From Clostridiales bacterium (GTDB lineage: Bacteria > Bacillota > Clostridia > Lachnospirales > Lachnospiraceae): a DNA stretch of 38,986 nucleotides. Below are positions 27,890 to 36,102 of the stretch, one piece after another. Below the pieces are notes generated by a model. That model saw only the letters and a list, made by a program, of their open reading frames with translations, did not search any database and had not been told where the DNA came from. The position numbers and the translations under genes were made by a program. How positions within the stretch are numbered: position 1 is the stretch's first letter; every line of letters starts with the position of its first letter. The stretch lies in contig JAAVHR010000058.1 in assembly GCA_014799595.1 (NCBI GenBank), forward strand, positions 1 through 38,986, written 5' to 3'.

Positions 27890-28555
27890 ATGCATAAGAA
27901 TAGAAAAATATGGGGGAGTATAACAGCACTCCTTAGTGCATTGGCGGTTTTAGTTGCCATAATTTCTGGGCAGTCTTTGGATGCAAAGACAAAGATTAAG
28001 TTGAACAAAACGAAAATTTCCCTAGAGGTCGGTCAAACTAAACAATTAAAATTAACAGGAACAAAAAAGAAAGTTACATGGAAGAGCAGTGCGGCTAAGA
28101 TAGCTGCTGTTAATAAAAAAGGTAAGGTAACTGCTAAGAAGGCAGGAAAAGCAACGATTACAGCAAAATACAATAAGAAGAATTATACCTGCAAGGTTAC
28201 CGTAAAAGCACAAAGTATAAAAAAAGATGGTAAGTATGATGTGAAGAAGGATGTACAGAAGTATTTGACAAAATACCACTGTCTGCCATCCAATTATATT
28301 ACAAAAGCAGAGGCAAGGGAGCTTGGATGGAATGGAGGCGGATTAGATTCTTATCAGTATGGAGCTTGTATTGGCGGAGATTACTTTGGAAATTATGAAG
28401 GGTATCTGCCAAAGAAAGATGGACGTTCTTATTACGAGTGTGATATCGATACCATGCATAAGGATAGTCGTGGAGCAAAACGCATTGTATATTCCAATGA
28501 TGGATTGATATATTATACAGAAGATCACTATCAGACATTTGAACTTCTGATGTAA
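27890..28555 (+). CDS. Secreted Big2 (Ig-like) - barnase-family ribonuclease toxin
   Basis: Signal peptide; Big2 repeat (LEVGQTKQLKLTG..VTWKSSAAKIAAVNKKGKVTAKKAGKATITA); C-terminus CLPSNYITKAEARELGW..ACIGGDYFGNYEGYLPKKDGRSYYECDID..RGAKRIVYSNDGLIYYTEDHYQTF aligns to barnase. Confidence 0.93.
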   Translation: MHKNRKIWGSITALLSALAVLVAIISGQSLDAKTKIKLNKTKISLEVGQTKQLKLTGTKKKVTWKSSAAKIAAVNKKGKVTAKKAGKATITAKYNKKNYTCKVTVKAQSIKKDGKYDVKKDVQKYLTKYHCLPSNYITKAEARELGWNGGGLDSYQYGACIGGDYFGNYEGYLPKKDGRSYYECDIDTMHKDSRGAKRIVYSNDGLIYYTEDHYQTFELLM

Positions 28556-28687
28556 CTATCCAAGTAGAAACACGCATTTACTGCGTGTTTCGTAAGAAAA
28601 AATGAAGGTTGGTTTGTTCTAAGCCCTTCGCCGAAGGCGAATTTTCATGGGCTTAGAAAGTAACTGTTCATGGTTCTGGACAGTTAC
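28552..28687 (+). repeat. Modular element, subfamily B copy 4 (between toxin and immunity genes)
   Basis: GTAACTATCCAAGTAG-AAACACGCA..TGCGTGTTT-CGTAAGAAAAAATG.., GTTCTAAGCCC..GGGCTTAGAAA, Z. Confidence 0.92.
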
Positions 28688-28730
28688 CTTCTGGCACAGG
28701 TAGAAGCGGTCTTAGAGGGGAAAAGGTAAT

Positions 28731-28970
28731 ATGGAAGGTAATAAATATGTAATTGATGGGGAGAAAATAGAAGATAAAGAGTCTTTGTGGAATGTAGTAG
28801 GTGAAGTGATAGAATTACCAGAGTATTTCGGAAATAATCTGGATGCTTTATCAGATGTTTTGCAGGAAAAAGGTTTACAGGGAAAGATAAATGTGTTAAA
28901 TAAAGAGAGATTTATAGACATATTAGGAGATTATGGAAAGATTTTTTTGCAAATAATAGACCATGAATAA
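28731..28970 (+). CDS. Barstar-family ribonuclease inhibitor (short)
   Basis: YVIDGEKIEDKESLWNVVGEVIELPEYFGNNLDALSDVLQ resembles barstar [38 protein letters not shown]. Confidence 0.9.
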   Translation: MEGNKYVIDGEKIEDKESLWNVVGEVIELPEYFGNNLDALSDVLQEKGLQGKINVLNKERFIDILGDYGKIFLQIIDHE

Positions 28971-28977
28971 GTAAACA

Positions 28978-29004
28978 TAACTGTTCATGGTTCTGAACAG
29001 TTAC
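28978..29004. repeat. Solo Z hairpin
   Basis: TAACTGTTCATGGTTCTGAACAGTTAC. Confidence 0.85.
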
Positions 29005-29033
29005 AATGTTATAATGAAGGGAGGAACTGTAGT

Positions 29034-29573
29034 ATGGAAAAGGCAATGTTTGTAAATGAAACAGAATATCAGATTATTAAACTGTTAGGGAAAGGAAAAG
29101 GCGGGTACTCCTATCTTGCTAAGAATGGAAATCATCAATATGTATTGAAACAGATTCATCATGAACCTTGTGATTACTATCAATTTGGCAATAAAATAGA
29201 AGCAGAACTAAGGGATTATAAACGTTTATCTGATATAGGAATCACAATGCCCAAGATGTTGGATGTTGATGTGGAAAAGGAAAGAATACTGAAAGAATAT
29301 ATTGAAGGAGACACTGTGTATGATATGGTGTTACAGGACAAAATAACAGAGAATTGTTTAAAACAGGTAAAAGAAATGTGTAATCTTTTGTATCCTGCAA
29401 ATACAAATATTGATTATTTTCCAACAAATTTTGTGCTGCAGGAGGGTATTCTTTATTATATCGACTATGAATGTAATGATTATATGGAAGAATGGAATTT
29501 TGAAAACTGGGGTATCAAGTATTGGTCTAAGACGGATGAGTTTTTAAAATATGTGGAAAACAACAACCATTAA
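29034..29573 (+). CDS. Small protein-kinase-like fold protein
   Basis: IIKLLGKGKGGYSYLAKNGNHQYVLKQIHHE (P-loop and Lys), NIDYFPTNFVLQEGILYYIDYECNDY (degenerate catalytic loop and D-Y). Confidence 0.75.
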   Translation: MEKAMFVNETEYQIIKLLGKGKGGYSYLAKNGNHQYVLKQIHHEPCDYYQFGNKIEAELRDYKRLSDIGITMPKMLDVDVEKERILKEYIEGDTVYDMVLQDKITENCLKQVKEMCNLLYPANTNIDYFPTNFVLQEGILYYIDYECNDYMEEWNFENWGIKYWSKTDEFLKYVENNNH

Positions 29574-29693
29574 TAAATGATTACCTGTGACTTGATATTT
29601 ATAACTTGACATATAAGTGCTATAGAGCTATAATTTATCTGATTTTGTGAGAATAAAACAAAATTATGGTGTCAAGAAGGTGAAAATTCTTAC

Positions 29694-29723
29694 AGGGCTG
29701 TTTATAGATTATCTGACAGCCCT
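29694..29723 (+). terminator. Terminator-like hairpin
   Basis: AGGGCTGT..ACAGCCCT then TTCTGTGGTTTT. Confidence 0.5.
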
Positions 29724-29778
29724 TTCTGTGGTTTTGATAAAGAGAGTAAGTGGTTATACTATACAAGTAAAGAGTTTA

Positions 29779-29834
29779 GTAACTATTCAGGTAGAAACAC
29801 GCATTTACTGCGTGTTTTGTAAAAAAAGTAAACA
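29779..29834 (+). repeat. Partial modular element, subfamily B (left box, X, spacer only)
   Basis: GTAACTATTCAGGTAGAAACACGCATTTACTGCGTGTTTTGTAAAAAAAGTAAAC; no Y or Z follows. Confidence 0.88.
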
Positions 29835-29892
29835 GAGTTCATAATAAAAATTATCATATTTTTGAAATTAAAGAAAGAACGAGGAATCATAG

Positions 29893-31695
29893 ATGGGTTT
29901 AAAAGATTGGTTTACACATAAAAAGCAGAAAAACAAAGAAAAAGAGATAGAGGCAGAAATACAAAAAGAAATAAAAACTATAAAAACAGAAGTACAGCAG
30001 GAAATAGCGAAAATTGCACCAGAAAGTATAGCAGCATTGCGATTAGTGTATGGGGATTTTTATGAGACAGAGACGGTACAGGAAAATGTGATTTTATATG
30101 AATCTTATGCCGGAAGAGGATTAATTTGTAGTCCTTATGCAATATTCAAATGTTTTTTGGGCAGACCCGATTTTGAAAAATATACGCATATATGGGCACT
30201 TGAAAATATGGATGCACAGAAAAATATTTTGGAAGACTATAAAGAATATGGCAATGTGAAGTTTGTACAACGGGATACAATAGAATATGCTAAGACGCTT
30301 TGTCAGGCTAAATTCTTAATTACGAATTTGTCTTTTCCAAATTATTATACAAAAAAGCCAGATCAAATTTATATCAATACATGGCATGGCATTCCTCTCA
30401 AGACTCTGGGATTTGATATACCAGATGGCAGAATTACAGGATTGAATACAATTCGGAATTTCTTATCCGTAGATGTTTTCTTATCACCTAACCGTTTTAT
30501 GACAGAACGTTTCCAGCACGCTTTTCGCTTGGAAGGTTTATATGAAGGGCATATTATGGAGTCAGGGATGCCTCGTAATGATAATTTATTTCATACTGAC
30601 CGTAATGAAATTATTGGGAAATTACAAGAAGCAGGTGTGGAGATTCATCCAGATAAGAAACTGATTATGTATGCACCAACTTGGAAGGGTGATAAATACT
30701 CTGCACCAGATACAAGTACAGAATTATATTTTGAATTGATGAGAGTGATAGAAGCAAATGTGGATACCGAACAGTATCAGATACTTGTGAAACCACATCA
30801 GATTGTATACAAACATATTGTAGATAAAGGTGAGCAGCTTACCAATAGGTTTATTCCTGCCACAATTGATACCAATGAACTTCTTTCTATTGTGGATATA
30901 TTAATTTCTGATTATTCTAGTATATACTTTGACTTTTTGGCAAGTGGCAGACCAATTTTATTTTATATACCTGATTTACAGGAATATAAATTGCAACGAG
31001 GTTTGTATTTTGGTATAGACAAGCTCCCAGGTCCAATAGCTGAAAATTTTGAACAATTAGGAAGTATGATTGCAGATGTACCAGCAGCTATCAGTCCATA
31101 TATGGAAAAGTATACAGAAGAGAAGGAATGGGCTTGTGGCAATGATGATGGTACTGTATGTGAGAGAGTGATTGATAAGATTATTGTAAAACAGGATTTT
31201 TCGAATATGATATCTTGTGACTATCAGAAAAAACAGAAATTGTTGTTATATACTGGAGGATTGAATGCTGGAAAAAAACGTGATAAGCTGGACGAATTTA
31301 TAGAACAATTTAATTATGATAACTATGATTTGACATTGATTGTTCCACATACAGAAAGTGAAGAGATATTTGCGTGGATCCGTAATGTTGATTCCAAAGT
31401 GCGTGTTTTGCGCAGAACAGGAACACATGCAGCAAATGAGGAAGAACGCATTTGTATGGAATTTTTATCCAGACATGGTGAGAAGGATCCATGGCATGAA
31501 ATTGTTTATAAAAATTATTATCCGGTAAATGTATATAAGAGAGAGTTGTATCGTATAATAGGACAAACGCATTTTGACTTTGCAATAGACTATTCACAAA
31601 AATCTCTGTATTATATGAATTTGTTCCAGTGTTTGGAGAATACCAAAGTTCTTAATATAAAAGAATTGGATTCATTTAAGGTCAAGGAACAGTAA
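29893..31695 (+). CDS. CDP-glycerol glycerophosphotransferase family protein (TagB/TagF-like) with C-terminal extension
   Basis: INTWHGIPLKTLGFD, YAPTWKGDKYSAPD, ILVKPHQIVYKH, ILISDYSSIYFDFLASGRPILFYIPD. Confidence 0.93.
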   Translation: MGLKDWFTHKKQKNKEKEIEAEIQKEIKTIKTEVQQEIAKIAPESIAALRLVYGDFYETETVQENVILYESYAGRGLICSPYAIFKCFLGRPDFEKYTHIWALENMDAQKNILEDYKEYGNVKFVQRDTIEYAKTLCQAKFLITNLSFPNYYTKKPDQIYINTWHGIPLKTLGFDIPDGRITGLNTIRNFLSVDVFLSPNRFMTERFQHAFRLEGLYEGHIMESGMPRNDNLFHTDRNEIIGKLQEAGVEIHPDKKLIMYAPTWKGDKYSAPDTSTELYFELMRVIEANVDTEQYQILVKPHQIVYKHIVDKGEQLTNRFIPATIDTNELLSIVDILISDYSSIYFDFLASGRPILFYIPDLQEYKLQRGLYFGIDKLPGPIAENFEQLGSMIADVPAAISPYMEKYTEEKEWACGNDDGTVCERVIDKIIVKQDFSNMISCDYQKKQKLLLYTGGLNAGKKRDKLDEFIEQFNYDNYDLTLIVPHTESEEIFAWIRNVDSKVRVLRRTGTHAANEEERICMEFLSRHGEKDPWHEIVYKNYYPVNVYKRELYRIIGQTHFDFAIDYSQKSLYYMNLFQCLENTKVLNIKELDSFKVKEQ

Positions 31696-31759
31696 TTAAC
31701 AGACATGCCTGTTACGCAGGCATCACCATGAATAATGAAAGGCTTGGTTTAGGACATAT

Positions 31760-34700
31760 ATGGATACAAAATATACAATATTAGATAAATATGAGATTAA
31801 TGAGGATATTCGTGTATCAGAAGGCAGATTGTATATTCCTGCAAAGGAGGACTGCACCTATACAAAGATATTGTGTGATAGTTCAAAGATGGATTTTTTA
31901 GTTGATGCTAAAAGAGAAGAAAGTGCTGATGGAAAACATAACTTAGTTGTTGACTTCTCAAAAGAGAATAGAGAGATAGAAGTATTGTTTACACAGTTTT
32001 TAGAGGCAAAGGAAAATATATTAACCTTTTCTATGTTTTTTTTAGATGGTACACAGTGTCATAGGATTCAGGATATTAGAAAAGAGGATATTTTAGTTCA
32101 TAAAATTCTTTCTGTTACAAAAGAAGGAATGTTTCTTACTTTAGGAGTATATTTTCAAGCTGGTGGAAATATGAGTCTTATTCTTGCAAAAGAACAAGAT
32201 ATTTATCAAAAAACTGTTAATGTTTATTTAAAAGCAATAAAACAACAGAATAATATTTGTGAAATTATATGTAATAGCGGCCGTGTTGCAGCGTTACAGA
32301 AGTATGGAGCAAAGTGTGTAAGATTTGAATTGAGGGCAGCATCTACGGAAGAGCAACATATTGTTCCTATTAAGGAGTGTAATGAATATCAGGAAAAAGA
32401 AAATGTATATGTAGAGTTATGTGCAGATATTGATTTTATGCAAATTCAGAACCTATTTACAACACATTGGAATATATTTTTTATCTTCCAATTACAGGGA
32501 GAAGAATATTGTGTGCCAGTTATAAACAAAAAGAACAATAAAAAATTGAATAATTCTTTGTTAAGGGAAAGTCTTTTGCATCCTTTTAAAAATGTGAATG
32601 GACGTAATATGGCATACTTAAATATTACTAAATCAGGACGTGTAAGAATTTATACTGGAGATTTGAATAATGCTGTAGAATATGACCGCAATGAGGACTT
32701 TGAAAGCCTTATTCAGAATCAGGATATACCATTTTGTAAAGAAATTTCTGCTCAAATCTTAGAACCCTCTATGGGGCAAATGAAGATTCAATTATTGGAG
32801 GCTTCTTTTGAAGAAGTAGATGAAATCGCATTGTTAGTATATAAGATGGTTAGTGTGCACATTCTAATTGTACCTGTTGATATTATTGATAAAAAAGAGG
32901 GAATATGTCAGGTAAATACGGAAGATTTTGTTAAGATTTGTGAAGGAACAGGTGCCGCTGCATATAAGTTTGCACTAGCAATTCGTAAAGGCAATCGTTT
33001 TATGAAAGGAAGGCTTTACGATAGAAATATCTATATAGAGACCATGATTGGAAGACATGGAACAGCAGATGAGGAGATGGCAGAAGAAGAGAATACTGCC
33101 GATAAGGAAAATGTACAGGATGAACACGCCATTTATATGGAAAATATCTTTTCTACAAAGGTTGGTGAAGAGATAGTGGAAGCATGTCCTTATACCAATA
33201 ATACAGGGTTCTTCTTAATGCGTATGTGTGCCCAGAAGAATATGTCTATCTATAAAGTAGTATGTGAGGCACTGCAAATTCACGTTTCAGATAACTATTT
33301 AACAATAAAAGCAAAATGCCCAGGTTCCAATAGAAAATGGGTTGGTTTTTTATTGTCATACCGTTATCAAAAAGAAGAAGATCAGGATGAACGGTTTTTT
33401 GCTGCAAATTCCATAGAAAAAGAAGACAGCAGTTGTATTATCTCGGCAAAGATTCCATTGAAAAATCAAGAATTTAAGGGAATATATTGGAACATCCGTC
33501 CTGTTTTTAAAGAGGAAGGCAATATGTGCTATGCTTCTATAAAGGCACTAAAGCCTGAATTAAAGGAAAGTTATAAAAAGTTATTTCAACGTAATTGTAA
33601 ATATTATAATGTGGGCAATGAAAAATATATTTTGTTTCCATTTGTAGCAAAAAATGGAAATATAAACTTAATGTACCGGACAACAGAAGGTAATGATGGA
33701 TTGCAATTTCGGTTAAAGGAGCGTATGGGATTACGACTTTACCAATTATTAGAAAAAAGATTAAAAGCACAGAAAATTATGTTGATATATGAGAAATATT
33801 GTTATATGGCGGAAGATAATGGTTACCAGTTTTTTAAATATTGTATGGAAAACGACATGGAAAAATATATGAATAGAAAAATTTACTATGTCATTGATAA
33901 GAATTCGCCAGATTACCAGAAGGTAAAAAAATATGACAAAAATGTACTGGATTTTATGAGTGTAAAGTTTATTGCTTACATGTTAGCTGCTAAGCTTCTT
34001 GTAAGTTCAGATGTGCGAAGCCATGCTTATGCATGGAGACACCGTTCCAGTATTATTTCACATGTTATACAAAAGAAAAAACATGTATTTTTGCAGCATG
34101 GTGTTACTGCAATGAAAAAAGTTGATAATATTTTTGGAAAATCCAATAATTCTCCAACCAATTTATTTATTGTGACATCAGAAGATGAATATAACATTGT
34201 TAGTAAATATTTTGGTTATAATAAAAATGAAATAGCACTTACAGGATTTGCCCGCTGGGATGTATTAGAAGATAAATCTCAGCGAAGAAGAGAAATCCTT
34301 TTGATGCCGACTTGGAGAAATTGGTTAGATGATGTGGACAGTGAGACATTCCGCAACAGTGAATATTATAAAAATTATATGGAACTTCTAAATTCCAAAC
34401 GATTACAGAAGATATTATCAGAGCATCATGTACACATGAATTTTTATATTCATCCTAAATTTAAAGATTATATTGGAAATTTTCGGATTAATGGTGACAG
34501 TATCCGGCTGATACCGTTTGGTGCGGAACCGTTAAATGAACTTATGATGCAATGTAATATGTTAATTACTGATTATTCCAGTGTAAGCTGGGATGTATAT
34601 TACATGAAAAAACCAGTTCTATTTTATCAGTTTGATATAGACACTTACAACCAGACACATGGAAGTTATATGGATATGGAACACGATTTATTTGGAGACC

Positions 34701-34864
34701 GTACTTTAGATTTAGAGGAATTAATTTCTCTTATTGAGGAAAATATAAAGAATGGGTTTCAATTAAAACCAAAATACGAAGAAGAATGTAAAAAGAATTT
34801 TAAGTATATGGATAAAAATAATTGCAAACGTATCTGTATGGCGATAAAACAGAAGGGATATTAA
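31760..34864 (+). CDS. Large CDP-glycerol:poly(glycerophosphate) glycerophosphotransferase-like protein with N-terminal uncharacterised region
   Basis: C-terminal VFLQHGVTAMKKVDNIF, LLMPTWRNWLDD, MNFYIHPKFKDY, MLITDYSSVSWDVYYMKKPVLFYQFD. Confidence 0.9.
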   Translation: MDTKYTILDKYEINEDIRVSEGRLYIPAKEDCTYTKILCDSSKMDFLVDAKREESADGKHNLVVDFSKENREIEVLFTQFLEAKENILTFSMFFLDGTQCHRIQDIRKEDILVHKILSVTKEGMFLTLGVYFQAGGNMSLILAKEQDIYQKTVNVYLKAIKQQNNICEIICNSGRVAALQKYGAKCVRFELRAASTEEQHIVPIKECNEYQEKENVYVELCADIDFMQIQNLFTTHWNIFFIFQLQGEEYCVPVINKKNNKKLNNSLLRESLLHPFKNVNGRNMAYLNITKSGRVRIYTGDLNNAVEYDRNEDFESLIQNQDIPFCKEISAQILEPSMGQMKIQLLEASFEEVDEIALLVYKMVSVHILIVPVDIIDKKEGICQVNTEDFVKICEGTGAAAYKFALAIRKGNRFMKGRLYDRNIYIETMIGRHGTADEEMAEEENTADKENVQDEHAIYMENIFSTKVGEEIVEACPYTNNTGFFLMRMCAQKNMSIYKVVCEALQIHVSDNYLTIKAKCPGSNRKWVGFLLSYRYQKEEDQDERFFAANSIEKEDSSCIISAKIPLKNQEFKGIYWNIRPVFKEEGNMCYASIKALKPELKESYKKLFQRNCKYYNVGNEKYILFPFVAKNGNINLMYRTTEGNDGLQFRLKERMGLRLYQLLEKRLKAQKIMLIYEKYCYMAEDNGYQFFKYCMENDMEKYMNRKIYYVIDKNSPDYQKVKKYDKNVLDFMSVKFIAYMLAAKLLVSSDVRSHAYAWRHRSSIISHVIQKKKHVFLQHGVTAMKKVDNIFGKSNNSPTNLFIVTSEDEYNIVSKYFGYNKNEIALTGFARWDVLEDKSQRRREILLMPTWRNWLDDVDSETFRNSEYYKNYMELLNSKRLQKILSEHHVHMNFYIHPKFKDYIGNFRINGDSIRLIPFGAEPLNELMMQCNMLITDYSSVSWDVYYMKKPVLFYQFDIDTYNQTHGSYMDMEHDLFGDRTLDLEELISLIEENIKNGFQLKPKYEEECKKNFKYMDKNNCKRICMAIKQKGY

Positions 34865-34930
34865 AGGTTTTGTTATAGTTCTATAGTTTTTAAGTTGTTT
34901 GTGAAAATAACATTAGATATGTAAATGGAA

Positions 34931-34968
34931 AAAGCACGTATTCTTATGAAGCGGGATACGTGCTTTCT
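34931..34968 (+). terminator. Terminator-like hairpin between the glycerophosphotransferase and acyltransferase genes
   Basis: AAAAAGCACGTAT..ATACGTGCTTTC. Confidence 0.55.
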
Positions 34969-34986
34969 GGTAAGGATGAGTTAAGA

Positions 34987-36099
34987 ATGAAAGAAATAGT
35001 AGAAAAGAAAAATTCTTTTACTAAAACAGATACTTTATTATTAAAAGGTGTTGCGATTATTATGATGATGTATCATCATTGTTTTTTGGATGAAACACGG
35101 TTTGAGGGGCATGAAATAATTCCCACTTTTTTTTCTATAGAGACATTGATGCATACCAGTAATTTCTGTAAGCTTTGTGTAGCGATATTTGTATTTTTAA
35201 GTGCATATGGGATGACAGTATCCTTAAAAAAAATACAAAAAGATATGGATTTATCTGCAGAAGAGTTTACTTTATATACAAAAAAAAGATTTTTTAATCT
35301 CATGCATGGCTGGTTATTCGTCTTTGCTGTTTGTCAAATTTTTACATTTTTTATAAATCGCTATCAAGTTAAGAGATATGGTAATTCTGTTGCAGAGGCA
35401 ATAGTATATTTTCTATTAGATGGCTTGGGTGTTGCAGATCTTTTTGGAACACCAACACTTGTTGCAACATGGTGGTATATGAGTTTTGCCATTGTGATTA
35501 TTATAATATTTCCGTTACTGATTTTACTATACAAAAAGATTGGCAGCATGGGAATGCTTTTGTTTTCTGTTGTTATACCTAGAATTATTAGCATTCATTA
35601 TGAACCATTTGAAAACTGGTTTTTGGTAATTATTTTTGGAATTATATTTGCAGATAATAACCTGCTTGTAAGAATAAAAGAAAAGAAATTTACAAAGAAG
35701 ACTTTTTGGGATAAAGCCATAAAACTTCTTCTGTGTTTTCTCTTGTTACAATTGGGGTTATTTTTGCGGGAGAGTTGTGAACTTGGTTTCTTTTTTGAAT
35801 TTCGTCATGGACTTCTGTGTTTGCTCGTCATTTATGTAATTTATGAATTTTTGCCAGATGTGAAGTATTTGAATACAATGCTCATATTTGCAGGGAAACA
35901 CTCCATGAACATGTTTTTAACTCATACATTTATCAGACATGTATATCTTAATGAATTCACTTATAGTTTTAAGTATCCAATTGTGATTATAGCAGTATTA
36001 TTTAGTTTGAGTCTGGTTCTTTCTATTTTGATAGAGCAAATGAAGAAATGGATAGGATATAACCGTTTGGTAGAAAATTTACGAAAAAGGTGGTTCTAA
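34987..36099 (+). CDS. Acyltransferase 3 family membrane protein
   Basis: LLKGVAIIMMMYHHCFLDE, multiple TMs, FAGKHSMNMFLTHTFIRH. Confidence 0.87.
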   Translation: MKEIVEKKNSFTKTDTLLLKGVAIIMMMYHHCFLDETRFEGHEIIPTFFSIETLMHTSNFCKLCVAIFVFLSAYGMTVSLKKIQKDMDLSAEEFTLYTKKRFFNLMHGWLFVFAVCQIFTFFINRYQVKRYGNSVAEAIVYFLLDGLGVADLFGTPTLVATWWYMSFAIVIIIIFPLLILLYKKIGSMGMLLFSVVIPRIISIHYEPFENWFLVIIFGIIFADNNLLVRIKEKKFTKKTFWDKAIKLLLCFLLLQLGLFLRESCELGFFFEFRHGLLCLLVIYVIYEFLPDVKYLNTMLIFAGKHSMNMFLTHTFIRHVYLNEFTYSFKYPIVIIAVLFSLSLVLSILIEQMKKWIGYNRLVENLRKRWF

Positions 36100-36102
36100 G
36101 GA

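Noticed and set aside
724-29834. Interspersed repeats as a CRISPR array
   Set aside because: Copies are kilobases apart with genes between them, vary in stem sequence, and lack regular spacers; no cas genes seen.
724-29834. Elements as integron attC sites
   Set aside because: No integrase, no cassette-sized ORF array in one orientation, and the conserved boxes (GTAAC, GGTAG, CGTA) do not match attC core sites.
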